A DNA stretch of 64,000 nt from Sporobolomyces roseus (GCA_016617785.1 JADILM010000001.1:1860001-1924000), one strand, 5' to 3'; numbered from the stretch's first letter, positions 47,001 through 59,471 are shown. Notes: generated by a model from the sequence alone, not told the origin. Program-made: numbers and translations.

Positions 47001-47977
47001 CGAAGGAAGAGGAAGATAGACGGTTAGTCGAGAAGGAGAAGAAGGAGCGGAAAGTCCTCGATATCTTCAAACGAAAGAAGAAGGGAGGAACCGATTCGAC
47101 GCCGATGTCTCGACAACAATCAGGAGAAGAATACGATTTACCACCTCGAACAAGCTCTCCCTCTTCAAGCTCTCTCGGTGATCTCAAGCGTAACTCTTCT
47201 CAGGGTGGATCGAGACTCTCAGTCTACACTACTGGATCGGGATCGACTTCGCAAGAATCCTTCGACGATAGGAAAGCATCTCGGACGTCATTCGAGAGCA
47301 CCGTTTCCACGAAGGAGGAGGAACCACCGACTCCTGTGTCCGTACAACCTACTCCAGCAGTCGTCGAGTCGATTCCAGTCGGTTTCGATCTCAAGAAGCT
47401 CCGAGCCGAAGTCGCTCAACTACCGAAACCCGAATCCGAACGACCGACTCCTCCACCTTCTCTCCCGACATCCTCTTCCGAAATATCTCGTACACCCGCA
47501 TCGGCTCCTGTTGTTGTGCAGCCTCAAGCGAATCTCACACACCTCGACCAAACTCTCGACCCTCACGAACTCCTTCGTCGACAATGGAACGATGAGGCGA
47601 TACCCGCACCTGCATCCTCTTCTACCCTTCCTCCTGCCGTCGATTCTGGCTGGACCTCGAATACCTCGCTCGCAGACGATCATTACGCTGCAGCTCCTTC
47701 ACCCTTCTCCTTCGCCTCTCCTCCCACTGACACCCCTAGTTTCACCTTTGGAGACTCGAATGGATTCGTGCAGCCATCAAACGATAGCCTGCCGACTTTC
47801 ACTTTCGGATCAAACGCTGGAGAAGGAGGATTCTCGGCCTGGAATGGTCAAGACAGTTCGAAACGGACAGACTCGACTTCAGACGCACCGGATCCAGCTT
47901 CAAATTTCGTTTGGGGGAACAAGGTGGCTTCGAGCTCAACGGCAACTTTCGCAACAACAACTCAGAATCCTTGGTAG
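44058..47977 (+). CDS. MIL1: DUF726/TMCO4-family membrane hydrolase (yeast Mil1-like)
   Basis: Exons 44058-44667, 44721-45761, 45826-46096, 46162-46379, 46449-47977 give 1222 residues. The core begins with the helical LTEGQRIAYVGLSRLVAREM. A Gly-rich membrane hairpin (GGGLVIGLSAGLLAPVIGAG, GFLAGAGGAAIISSGATLTG) and VKTFDIQPLHNNKRVNFFIT follow. Next is the alpha/beta-hydrolase nucleophile elbow VSLVGFSLGARVIFF (G-x-S-L-G, Ser) and the late LGYLFRATTGGLQTVAGLRP. An acidic N-terminal tail (DIWDDEGWEDMP) resembles clathrin-adaptor binding signals, fitting the AP-1 interactor Mil1 of yeast. About 400 disordered residues follow the core, with FG-like repeats (FTFGDSNGFV, FTFGSNAGEG). Lipase activity is suggested by family, not shown. 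Confidence 0.88.
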
Positions 47978-48324
47978 ACTCTAGCATTTCTCTATTTCTG
48001 TTTTCTTCTTTTCTCGATCAGTTCTCATGTTGCATACTAGTTTCGTCTCTCTCGTTTCGAATATTCTTGCGAGACTGTGTGAGAGTGAGTGGCTACGATA
48101 ATTGCAGCGAGATACAGCGCGAGTAAGGTCATTAATGAGGTTAAGTGAGGAGATAGGTAAAAACATCAGGAAGAGGAGGTTTAGATGACAAAGTGTAGTG
48201 CAGAGTGCGATGCATAAGGGAGAGGTGATAGTAGAGTAGTGTCTGTGATAAAAGTGAGGGCGTAAGGAGAAGCTGAGAGACAGCGAGTGAAAAACGAAAA
48301 AGTAACGAGGGGTCTATTCTGAAT
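47978..48324. other. Convergent intergenic region
   Basis: No gene is seen. It holds the 3' ends of the DUF726 gene and the large Ser-rich gene; the second half is purine-rich on the + strand. Confidence 0.45.
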
Positions 48325-51300
48325 CTATCGTTGACCGAAACCCATCATCGAGCTAGCCCTTCCTCCTGGGTTCAAACCTTTCCTTCCTCCAGCGTTCGTA
48401 GGTGTACCGACGACAGATCCTCCTCCAAACTGCATCGACGGAGAGAATCCGATCGCAGATCCGGCATAAGCTGGCATTTGGTAGAGAGAGCCCGAGTGTT
48501 GATGAGTAGGGATACCGGGATGCATGAAAGGGGCTGACATGGCGAAAGGAGGGGCAAAGGGAGGTAGTCGAGCATTCGGGTTGAATTGTTGTTGCTGTTG
48601 AGGTGATCCGTTTCCGTAAGAAGCGAATTGACCGAGATTGCTCATGCTCATTGAAGCACCATGAAGATTTCCTCGAGGTCCACCTCGCTCTCCTCCGATC
48701 ATCGATCCTCCGCCTCCGCCTCCTCCGATCGCACTGCCTGCGACGCTTTCAGCCTTCGCTTGCATAGCAGCCTGATTCATCATTATCATCATTTGTTGTG
48801 AGCGTTGATGGAGAGACATCTTCTGATCGAGAGGGAGGGAAGCATCTGCAAAGAAACGAAAGAGGTCAGAAATCGATTTCGAGGGTTCAACGCAATGGAG
48901 TGAGGAAACTTACAGAGATAGGGATCTACACCGATAGGAGCGACAGCGAGAGGTGAATAAGCGCCACCAAAGCCCATTCCCATTCCCATTCCAGCGTAAG
49001 GATGCTGTTGTTGAGGCATTCCCATTCCTCCCAACATACTTCCTCCCTCCATTCCTCCCATCATTGATCCAGCTCCTCTCGTAGGCAAGTTCGCGAGGGG
49101 TTCATCTTCATCGTCATCCTCCTCTTCGGGAACGATGCCATCGGGATTGTTGAGATCCGATCCCAATTTCAATGCTTCGACCGCTTCTTGTTTGTGACGA
49201 AGTTTCATTCGATCGTAGACACTTCCCGTTCCAGCTGTTCCATTTGATTCAACTGCAGTGCGAGACGAGTTGAGAGAGTTCGAACTTGGTGAAGGAGCGA
49301 GGGAAGAACGAGGACCTCGAGAAGGAGCGACCGAGGCGGCACGAGATGAAGGAGTGGAGAACGGTTGAAGGGACTGAGTAGGTCGATGACTGAATTGCGA
49401 TCCGACGGCTGATTGCGAACTGTGAATCGCACTCGCTCTCCTTCCCTTGTTCCAGCGATTATTGTCCGCTGTCGTCGGGTTCGATAAAGCTGCGAGATCG
49501 AATTTGACTGAAGGTTTGCCGAGAACTGGTGCACCGACGTAGGACTTCATGCCGAGATCCGATACTGCTGGGGAGAGGTCACCGGGAGTGAGGAGAGCCG
49601 AAGAGGAAGAACCAGTGCCCGAAGAAGAGGAAGAACGATCGGCGATTCCGGCGGGAATGGCTGGGACTGGGGGAGCGACTGACGAGATCGAGGAAGCAGG
49701 GTAAGGACTGTTTGGGTTCGAGACGGATCGAGGATGATGAGGACGCTGTAGAATCGAACGAGTTGGTGAAGATGGGATAAGGTTCGGGGTACTCGAGGAA
49801 GGAGGGGCTGAAGCTGGGATAGAGATGGCGGCAGTCGAGAAACTCAGGGTTGACACGCTTCGTCTGTTCGAACGCCTTCGACCTAATCCAACTGAACTTC
49901 CTTCACTCAATTTCGATTCCGTCGCTTCGACCGCCTTCTTCGACAATGCAGCCATCTCCAGTTCTGCCCTCGCCCTCTGCTCGGCTTGTACGAGAGCTGG
50001 AGGGAGCGAGAGATCCGTCTGACTTCGACTTTGAATCTGAGAGAGCGGTACTTCGTCGTCACTATCCGAATTCGAACTACCCGTCTCGAGCGCTTCTTGC
50101 TCCTCCTCATCGCTCGAGTCGCTCATCCAACCTCGACTCGCAACTGGGTACTGTTTCGACTTGATAGAAGCAGAGGAGGGTTTCGTAGCGGTGCTGGTCG
50201 ACTGTCGACGAGGAGACCCACCGATACCCATCGACTGAAGAGCGGCTTTCGTAGAATCGGTAGCGAGAGAGGAAGATCGTTTCGGGTACTGTCGGGAAGA
50301 GGTGGGAGAGGTGATCGGTGAAGTTGTAGTCGAGGAAGGAGCAGGAGAGCCGTTTGCGTCAGAGACGGTTGCTGGTGTAGGAGGTTGAACTGCGAAGGAA
50401 GGAGTGTGTGTGTGTCGAGAGGGAATATTCTTATTCTTCGGTGTCGAAGTCGAGGCTGAGGAAGGGAAAGGAAGGGGAGGGTTTTGATATGCGACAGGAG
50501 ACGTGGTGATTTCGTTCGAAGTGATCGAATCGGCGTAGGAAGCGATCCATCTCAACTCTGAATCACCACTTGATAGTCTCTTGACATTTGCAGGTCGAAC
50601 CGGGAGGGAAGAATCGGTCGAGGTGGGTGAAGTGACTGCGGAGGCGGAAGTCGAAGGAGATTTCGCTGAAGGTGAGGTAATCCGACTCGGTGCAGGAGTT
50701 GAACGAGCGCTGTTGGAAGCAGTACGAGGTTCGTTGGCCGTCGTGAAGGAATTCATAGACATGAAGGATTCTGATTGACTGAGTCCGACTCCCGCTCTTC
50801 CTGCATCTCCTGAAACTTGACGTTGAGGCATCATTGGAGGCGTCTGCGCTCCAGTCGAGTTGCTCGAGCTCTTGCGAGACTGTAGAGACGAATTTGAGCT
50901 GTTCGAGTGATGAGCGAATCGAGGTCGAGGAGGAAGGAAGGAGCTGCCGTTATCGACACCGAGATCCGAGTAAGTTGACTGTCGACGACTCGTCCTACTA
51001 CTAGGTCTTTGTACAGGTTCAAATTTTGGACGATCGTTGTCGAGAGGAGGAGAGTTGGTGTCGTTCGACGCATTCGGAAGGGAAACGAGGGAAATCGAGG
51101 ATTTCGATCGAGCAGATGCGAGTCGGAAAGCTTCGACACTGATCGTACTCGGTGAAGGTGCGCGATCAGGATGAATGGAAGGGGAGGAAGAGCGAGAGCG
51201 AGCAGTAGAAGCGGGACCGTAAACGTTGAGAGGTGGACGACGCCTCTGACTTGAACCTAGATCTATCGATGCTCGAATCGACTCTTGCTGTTGCGGGTCT

Positions 51301-52202
51301 TGATCGTAGAGTGATAGTGCCGAACCTGAGGGTAGGGAAGGAAGAGGTGGAGAAGGGGCGTTTGTGAAAGAGGATGAAACTGGATCTTCGTGAACGCGAG
51401 AAACTGTTCTGAACGATTTGACGACGAAACCTCCATCCTCCCCATTGGCTTGACCAGCGCCCGTGATTTCTCCTCCTCCGAACATACGCATACTCGACAT
51501 ACTGCCAGTTCTTTGTTTCTGCCCTCGACCCATTTTCCATTTACTCCATTTCCCTCCTCCAGTCGTCGAGTGCTCCTCGTCTTCCGTTCTCGAGGCATTG
51601 TCGTTGATTGACTCTCGAGCAGTCGATGTCGACACTCTCCTTCTCCCTTCGACATCGTCAGCTCTTTGAGGCAGAGGCAACGAAGGAGTACTCGATGCTT
51701 TTCCCTTTCCATCTCCGAACAACCGGTATCGATCGAGTGATTCGAGTTGAGGGGAGTATTGACTCGTACTCGCTCGCCCTAGAGGTATCCCTGCATCGTC
51801 CCAATCACTCTGACTCGTCGAAGAAGGGTTTCGTCCACCACCGCTCAAGCCGTTTCCGAACCTTCCTGCTCCCGTTCCCGATCCCGCATATACCGAACTC
51901 GATTGATCTGAGAAAGATTGTCGAGGAGCGTTTGGTCGAAGAGAGGAAGAAGAAGAAGGGGAATCGGTCGATGAAGTTGATCGAAACATGTTTGTGAAAC
52001 GAGTATTTGAACGAGGAGGTTTACTTGTTGGTTCTCCTCCTCCATTTGAGTAAGGGTCGTTCGGTATAGATAGTAAGTTTGTTGGAGATGCAGCAGGAGA
52101 TGGATTCAGGTAATTTGAAGTTGAAGGTGAGGAAGGAGAAGGGGACGACTGATGAGGCTGGGGAGGAGGAGGATCGCGCTTCTTTCGAGTGAATAAACCC
52201 AT
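48325..52202 (-). CDS. Very large Ser-rich disordered protein with conserved C-terminal module, 1269 residues
   Basis: Exons (minus) 52202-48914 and 48845-48325 (GTAAGT donor, TTTGCAG acceptor, phase 1). The start is MGLFTRKKRDPPPPQ. About 1000 residues of Ser/Pro/Thr-rich sequence follow, with basic islands. Then comes an ordered-looking segment (YDRMKLRHKQEAVEALKLGS, NNPDGIVPEEEDDDEDEPLA), a Met/Gly-rich stretch and the block VDPYLYASLPLDQKMSLHQR followed by SQQMMIMMNQAAMQAKAESV. I recall this last block as conserved across basidiomycetes without a function. A short basic N-terminus after Met-Gly suggests possible N-myristoylation. A 118-nt 5' UTR intron lies upstream. Confidence 0.78.
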
Positions 52203-52209
52203 TCTAGCT

Positions 52210-52327
52210 CTACAGTAGCGTACAGAGTGTCAGCTATAGTCCCTTTGATCTCGATAGATCGATCTTGTAATCAGGTTGGAATCGAGATTTGTTGAACGAG
52301 TTGTAAGGGGAAATGAAACTCACTTAC
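52210..52327 (-). other. 5' UTR intron of the Ser-rich gene
   Basis: GTAAGT donor at 52327, AGCTGACACT branch and ACTGTAG acceptor lie just upstream of the ATG at 52202. Confidence 0.55.
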
Positions 52328-53042
52328 CGAGTTGATGGCTTTGTGATTGACTCGCTCTGCCTGATCCAAGTCTGCCTGTCTGAGTCCTGTTGAATTCCTT
52401 GTTGAAGCTGAGCTGGGAGTTGTTGAAGTGGGAAACAGCTGAAAACTCGATCGTTTCTCGAAAGTCGGTCTCGCTCTCGCAAAATGAAATCGTTTCCCCC
52501 CTTCGCAAAAATAACCTTGGCTTTTGACTGATAGTCGTCGTACTATCGACTTCTAGCTCCAGCCGTCAGGGATCGACTTGGTGTCGAAATAGTCGCTTCG
52601 AGACGTGTTTTTTCTATTTTCACCTTTCCTCGACCGTTTCCGTTTTCGCGGAGACCCATGGCACAAGAATTTCATTTGGTCGCAAGCCACGTTGGAGGAT
52701 GAGAGGCTTCTCGATCACACGGCGACGAGAACGAGAACGACGACAACGAGGGGAGTCGACGAGAGTTTCGACCAAAATGCGATGCTCTTTGCGAAGCGCA
52801 TCTGTGTCGTCGCCCTCCTTGCTCTTCTTGCCTCTTCTTCAGCATCGAGTCGTTGTCGAGCTGAGCAGAAAAGCGTGCTCGTCGATACGACCGGATTCGA
52901 TACACAGGAGAGACCCAGTTTCAAAGATTCGACAAAAGTGTTCCCAACTCATCGTTCTCCTTTGAGGCCCACGACCGCCCCTCCTCCGCTCTCCCTGTCC
53001 TTGCGCCTACTTCTTGTAGCCTACTCGATCACCGCTCCTAGC
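52328..53042. other. Intergenic region with a possible small secreted-protein frame
   Basis: The minus strand shows no supported gene. On the + strand an ATG at 52782 opens MLFAKRICVVALLALLASSS, a good signal-peptide shape, but the downstream exons cannot be joined with confidence. The frame runs antisense into the four-TM gene. Confidence 0.3.
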
Positions 53043-54071
53043 TTATGCGAAACGAGCAGGATGACGTTCCTCCGGGGAAGACTCAGCGGAATCGAAGGAT
53101 TCACGAGGGTTTCGTGGGTGTGTCGCCGCTGGCCTCGTGAGTACGCTGGGCTGTTGTGCATTGCCTAGGAGATCATGAGCCGACACTGATCTGGAACGAG
53201 CGCGTCGCGGTCTGTTGTAACCGTGTTCTCCGGAATTTGTCTATTCCCGATTTTTGCGAAAGTCAAGGCCGGGGAACGATCGAAGAGAGAGATGGGGCTG
53301 AGACGTACGCTACGACGACGAGGTAAGTGGAATGTACCATCGCCATCAGAACCAGAAGCAACCGCCTCAGCTTCCTCGTTTTGGACACCTTGTCGATTCC
53401 TTCGAGAGCTAGATTGAGAGGTTCGATGTGCATCGTCTGATGTCTCGGGTCCTGAAGCGGATAGGTCGTCAAGAGGGATCGAGCCTTCGTGTGGGTGGGC
53501 TGGTGAGCGTTGGTGTCGAATGCGAGTTTGTCTTCGCCAATGCCACGCTTGGAAGATCAACAACCATGCCACTGTCACAGCAGCTTCAACCTCGTGAGTC
53601 CCGTAGATTGATGCCGAAGACTGTATTGAACTTACCGAGAACAGAGACGATATGTTGAGGGAGGAACGCTCCTACTCCCCATGAAGTCGTAAAATAAAAC
53701 CACCGATCACCTTGCAGGGTTTTGTACACCTGCAGTCCCGACATGAACAATGCTGCAGCTAGAGTACTACACGAATGAGAGCCAAACCCATCAGCTTACG
53801 GAAAGATCGAGAACAGCTTGAGTAAAACTTTCAGAAAAGTCACGATCACAGCTCGGTGGGTGTGCGGACCGTTCGAATCACGGAAGGCACGAGTCGTCCA
53901 AAGTAGAGAAAGTGCGAGGATGGGTCCAGCGAAGGGCAGCAGGGCGAGTGGAATCGCTGCGTAAATAGCGAAATACTCCCATTTTGGGGGACGAACTGAC
54001 GACGGAAGCGCACCGGGTCGAGGACTCCTCTCGATTCCTCGATTGCGAGAGCGAAGGGTAGAGCTAGGCAT
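53043..54071 (-). CDS. Four-TM membrane protein of unknown function, 291 residues
   Basis: Exons (minus) 54071-53800, 53766-53636, 53583-53309, 53240-53043; phases agree. After a basic, Ser/Arg-rich N-terminus come hydrophobic segments YFAIYAAIPLALLPFAGPIL, VIVTFLKVLLKLFSIFPTLA, WGVGAFLPQHIVSVLGAAVT and VAWLLIFQAWHW. A long cytosolic-type tail (RRQTRIRHQRSPAHPHEGSI ... RSRSVSAHDL) ends SSPEERHPARFA. The intron between exons 3 and 4 (53308-53241, GTACGT...GGGAATAG) has a TTGACTTT branch; reading through it would stop at 53165 instead. I do not recognise the family. The 33-nt intron 53799-53767 is the shortest I need anywhere and should be checked. Confidence 0.55.
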
Positions 54072-54508
54072 CGTACAGCTCACCTATGGCGAAGGGCCTG
54101 ATGAAGTGAAGAGACAGAAAGAAAGAGAGATTCGGGTATAGGCTCAGAGTGAAATTTGAGGAACGGACTCCGACGGACTCGCCAACAGCCGAGACGTCGG
54201 GATTAGATGACTCAGGAGTCGAGTGCAAAGTGGGTCAATTTGAGCTATCGACGAAACGAAAGCCATTCAAAATCGCTCGACGAACCTGCTTCGTTCGAAT
54301 TTCTCTGGCTCAGATGACCTGCTAGAGGCAGTAAAGACGAAATAAGCATGTATCTATCGTACTGGTGGGAGGCTTGACATGACGATTGCTCTTTGCTTGA
54401 GCAGAAAGCTGACAACCATTCTCGCGATTCTGATGCGAAGAGCCAAATAAGTAACTTCACCATCTCTTTCTGGTCCTTTTTGTCACCTATAGACCAATAG
54501 TAGCTTCT
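54072..54508. other. Intergenic region
   Basis: No gene is visible. It is the upstream region of the four-TM gene and the 3' side of the coiled-coil frame. Confidence 0.4.
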
Positions 54509-54890
54509 CTATCGTATATGGGAGTACCGGGAAGCGTTGAGATAAACGCTCTCTAGCGTTGTGAAGAAAGATTGCTCGTTTCGCAAAAAACCAGTCGATT
54601 GCGACAAGCGATGGAAGGCTATCACGGTAGAGTCGCCCTCCTCCAGAACAGGTTTTGAGCTTTTGGTGTGAATGAGGAAGCTTTGGAGCACTGGCAAGGC
54701 TCCTTCGAGTGAGAAAAGGGTCGATTCGGTTTGTTGCGAAAGTTTTGCGACGTTCTGCACCACATCTTCTATGCGTTCGGGATCTTCGCGGGCTTCGCTC
54801 AGATTCCAAGGACGACGGAAAATCCCTCGATGAGGAAGTGAAGCATAACTCGTCCGATACGACGAAATCGATCCCGTACCACGTTCATGA
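54509..54890 (-). CDS. Helical protein, 3' part clear, 5' end unresolved
   Basis: An open frame on the minus strand reads GTGSISSYRTSYASLPHRGI, PWNLSEAREDPERIEDVVQN, VAKLSQQTESTLFSLEGALP, FLRNEQSFFTTLESVYLNAS and ends RYSHIR. The heptad-like pattern suits a small coiled-coil subunit, for example of a kinetochore or BLOC/BORC-like complex; this is only a resemblance. No in-frame ATG is found before a TGA at about 54909, so a 5' exon is missing. A competing + frame (54709-55044) covers the same DNA. Confidence 0.35.
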
Positions 54891-55085
54891 ATTTGCGAGA
54901 AGTCGGGTTTTCACTTTCCTACTCCGATTCAACGCAAGCTCGCTTTCCTCTACGAGTCGAACGCTAGACTATCCAAGAGCTATTGAGAAATACCCGGAGC
55001 TCCTCTACACCCTCAAAGTGCAACTCATCCTCGATCAACTTTGAAACCTACCTCCTGAAACCTCGTCACCTCATCTCACCTCAGG

Positions 55086-58000
55086 ATGAAGTGTAAAACG
55101 CTCTATACCTCACTATACATTCTCATAAAGTGACTGACCTTGTTTTTGTTTGTATCAGTCGGCGCTGTGATCAAGGATGCACTCTGTTCGTTGACAAAGT
55201 TTCAACCCTTTCATCCCCTCTATCTAGCTTACTTAGCTTCCTTAATGAACAGATCAAGATTGGCAAGCCTCCTACATCGACTGTATGTCTTTCTCGCTGT
55301 ACCGTATCGAGATTTCGCTGATTCCCCCCCTCTCACATGTTGATCTCTCGGCAATCTCAACAGATGGAGGATTGAAACGATTACTCAAGGATAGGATGGC
55401 CAAACATCAATGGGATGATGCGGACGAAGCAGATTTCTTGAAAGGTTAGTCTCTTGTTTTGTGGGGTTCAAGCGAAACTTTCGGGGGGAAAGGGGAGAGT
55501 TAATCGCTCACAAAGAGATTCGTATGTACAGCTCTCGGAAAAGAATTGGACAAGATCGTCAAGTTCCAGGAGAGCAAGGTGAGTTCGAACGATCTGTTTT
55601 GCAAAAAACTCGCCAAGATTCGAACGAAACGAATGAAACTGACCCACTATGAACAGATCTCTGAGCTCTCGGACAAGATTACGAACTATGAGAAAGAAGT
55701 GAAAGACTTGATCGCGACTGCTGATTCGGCTCACGGAAAGAATGGAGGAGAAGCAGCAGAGGGAGACGATAACGATGATCAAGGACGACGAAACGACGAG
55801 GAAGAAGGAGATGATACCGATGCTGGTAGTGATACGAGTGACGATGAGTTCGAAGATCGATTCGTTGAATTGGAGGAGGATTTGGCAAACGTTATCGCTG
55901 ATGTACACGATATGGGTACACTCTCCTTTCTCTTTCTATCGTTACTTGTCGTTCGATGTGCGACACTCCCTCGACAATGTTGACGATTCAATCGAACGAA
56001 ATAGGTCACTTCTCGCATCTCAACTATACTGGTTTCATCAAAATCGTCAAGAAGCACGACGTGCGTTGCTCTCCCTCTCTCTTTTGCTCTTCCTCCTTAC
56101 TGACGATATCCCGAGTCCCACGAACAGAAACGTACTGGGTTCACCTTGAAAGCTCAGTTCATGCGAGACTACCTCGAGAAACGACCCTTCTACAAAGAAA
56201 ATTACGATGCTATCATTGTTCAGCTCTCTCGATTGTACAACTTGGTCAGGACTAGGGGACATCCTATTATGGGAGATGCGAGTGCTGGTGGTAGTCAAAG
56301 CGCTTTCGTCAGGCAAACTACGAAGTACTGGGTAAGCAAACACGTTTCTCGCTCTCGTCTTTCGACGTACTTGCCTACAGCACTGCGGAACAACCATTGA
56401 CGATCTCACCCTTCCTATACGATAGGTGCACAAGGACAACTGGGTTCAACTCAAGCTCGTCATCCTGAAGCATCTCCCGGTTCTCGGTATGCTCTCACTG
56501 CTCCCTTCTCCTCAGGCAGGAGAGCGTAGCTCATTGATCGCACAATAGTCTTTAACCCTGAGAAACCTTTCGAAGCTGCCGATGCTGCAATCTCTTCGAT
56601 CTACTTCGATAACCAGGTTCGTCAACCATATCTCGAGATCTCGCTCAGCCCAGCGGAACTGATGGTCTTGTTGGTGAACAGAACCTTGATCTCTACCTCG
56701 GACGACTCGAGAAGACTGAAGGTGCTGAAGCCGTTCGTCTGCGTTGGTATGGAGACACAGACGTCAAACAAATCTTCGTCAGTCCTGAACTCGCTTATCA
56801 GCCGGCTCCGTTTCGAGTGCTTGTCTGATTCTTTTAGTTTGTGACTAGGTCGAACGAAAAACTCATCGAGAAGATTGGACTGGAGAGAAATCCGTCAAGG
56901 CTCGATTCCCGATTCCAGAACATCTCGTCAACGATTACCTCTCTGGAGCTCACACTATGGATGCTACATTTGACGAACTGAGGAAGAAGGGGAAGAAGAC
57001 TGAGAAGGAAGTCGAGAGTATGAAGAAACTTGCTAGAGAAGTACAAGCTGCCGTTTTGTACAAGAAGTTGGAACCTGGTGAGCGCCCTTTCTCTTCACTC
57101 GAACGCTAGCAGCCACTGAGTCCAAAGTAATCGTCGCTTCGCAGTCGTTCGAACTTTCTACAACCGAACCGCTTTCCAACTTCCTGGAGATGCTCGAGTT
57201 CGTATCTCGTTCGACACTGAGCTCTCCCTGATCCGAGAAGACAATTGGGATGGCAAGCCTCGATCGGGCGACAACTGGAGACGAACCGATATCGGAATCG
57301 ATTTCCCCTTCGAAGCGTGTTCCGACGAAGACAAGGAATTGTTCCCTTACGGTGTACTCGAAGTCAAGCTACAAACTCAGATGGGACAAGAACCTCCAGA
57401 GTGGGTGAGGGAACTCGTCAGCAGTCATCTCGTCGAAGCTGTACCGAAATTCTCAAAGTTCATTCATGGTGAGTCGAGAAGATTCCTTTCAGTCGTTCTT
57501 CCCTCCCTTGACTGAAAGCGTTCCTCCTCGTCGCAGGTTGCGCTACTCTCTTGCCTGAACGTGTTGATCTCATCCCCTTCTGGCTGCCTCAGATGGAGTT
57601 CGTTGATTTCTCTGGTCAGACTTCTAATCATTTCTTGCTGATCTTCGTCTTCAACCGAACAGAACCGACATTCGCAAACCTGCTACACACAAAGCTCAAA
57701 TTCAACGACCTCTCGCCTCATCGAACTCGAATACTGCTCCCGGAACTCCTTCAGACGCTCGCTCAAGTGATCAAGATCCAGTTCAATACACTGAACCGGT
57801 ATCGGACGACGAGGATGCCGATGATGATCGATTCGTTGGAACCGCTGTCGACGAAGCTGCCTGGGCTCAACTACCACCCGAAGCAGCAGCAGAAGCGAAA
57901 GCGCACCGAGAAGAACTCGCGAAATCCATCAAAGCGAAAATCTCACAACAGGAACAGGGAGGAGCGACGAACGAGGACAACAGTGCCAACATCGTCAAAC

Positions 58001-58823
58001 AAACGAAGGAGATGTTCCCCAAGTTGACTCCTGCCAACCTCGTCAAGTTGCTCGAATCCCGTTACGACCGAGAAGGTCACCGTGGATTGAACGAATCTGG
58101 AGAAGCCGATCCCAACGCTTCTGGTTTCTCGGTTCGACCTGGGAGAACAGAGTACGTTTCTTCCTTCCGCGCGCAACAAGGGAAACGTATCGCCATTCCC
58201 GTACGAGTCGAACCGAAGGTATTCTATGCAAACGAGCGAACTAGTAAGGCTTTTTCTTTGTTCTTATTCGGTCTCTATCTCGCTATCCTTTCCTCGCTGA
58301 CGTCTCTCCTTGTTGTTGTTCTTCTTTAGCTCTCGCATGGATCGAATTCTCCGTCGTCGTTTCGGCGATTGGAATCGGAATTCTTTCGTTCTCCGACCCT
58401 CACGGTAAGTCTCATCTTTCCCACTTCTTCTTCTTCTACTTTTCTCTCCGTCCATCCCTCGATTTCCGACGAGGCTGCGATAATGAGCTGAACGGTTTGT
58501 GTCTCTTGTTTGCGTGTTCCAGATGACATCGCATTAGCCGCAGCCGCTTCTTTCACTACCGTTGCTCTCCTCGCAATCCTCTACACAGCCGGTATGTACA
58601 TTTGGCGAGTGTACAGCATTCGGTACGTTTCCATTTCTTCTCTTCTCTTCCTGTCTCTCGCAGTCTCAGTTCCGGATCTACGGTCAGTCTGACGATCTGT
58701 CTCTCTTGCAGCAACCGTCGAGCTGTGACTTATCACGACTACTACGGACCAACTGCTCTCTGCGCTGTTTTGTTGACGGCAGTTATCGTCAACTTTGCTT
58801 TGAGGGCTAAGCAAGGTTTCTAG
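55086..58823 (+). CDS. VTC4: Vacuolar transporter chaperone Vtc4, polyphosphate polymerase
   Basis: It makes inorganic polyphosphate from ATP and feeds it into the vacuole. Eighteen exons: 55086-55092, 55159-55185, 55253-55282, 55365-55445, 55532-55578, 55657-55915, 56005-56060, 56128-56331, 56426-56486, 56549-56616, 56682-56777, 56849-57077, 57145-57468, 57537-57597, 57663-58243, 58330-58404, 58523-58622, 58712-58823; 805 residues. SPX domain: [31 protein letters not shown] and [20 protein letters not shown]. Polymerase tunnel: [40 protein letters not shown] and [20 protein letters not shown], with the basic and acidic catalytic positions. The C-terminal DUF202 has three TM helices and ends [11 protein letters not shown] 60-residue acidic insert ([20 protein letters not shown]) sits inside the SPX coiled region. 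Confidence 0.96.
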
Positions 58824-59471
58824 GGTAGTTTCTCTCTCTTTCATAGAATGTGTAACTTTTGGTGTGATCTCTCAAGACTTCTTGAAGACCGCGAGAGAGT
58901 GTGTGTCTGTCTGCATAGCTCGCACCGCTGCACGAGCTCGAAGAAAGACTTTGCGAGAGCTTGAATTGAAATTGAGAAGTTGCGAAACGAAACAACTTTA
59001 ATTTTTTTTTCGGAGAAGTATTGACCCGAAAATTGCGGAGTCATCAGTTACTCCTGTCCGCAAACAACAACGTCACTTCCCAAGGTTCGCTTCCCTTCGT
59101 TCGCAGCGCGGCAAGCGAACTAAACGGCTCGGTAGTTTTCTCAGGGAGCCAGCTTTTTCACTCTCCCTCCTCTTTACTCGACTCGACATTAGACGAAAGC
59201 GTAAGTCCCGTACCGTCCAGAACGGCGAGATGGTGGAGCAGGACTGACCTCTTTGCGCTTGTTTGCAGCCCTACAGCGCCTCGTTCCTCTCTCTCATTCT
59301 CCAACTCCAGCTCCTCCTTCGTGAGTTTAGTAGTACTTACCCGAGTTTGAGAATAAGCAGTACTGATATTGAATCCTTGACCTCACAGTTCATCAACCGT
59401 TTTTACCGCAATTTCGAGCCTATTCTCAACCCAACTTCGACCACTCCTCTTTCCTCCTCCTACTATCCACT
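58824..59471. other. Intergenic region
   Basis: No gene supported. CT-rich stretches and AG/GT pairs near 59210-59470 suggest a spliced leader exon of the next gene, not resolvable here. Confidence 0.35.

Noticed and set aside
54709..55044. Plus-strand frame ending KVQLILDQL as a gene
   Set aside because: It overlaps the better helical minus frame, and no splice links were found. It remains possible but is weaker.
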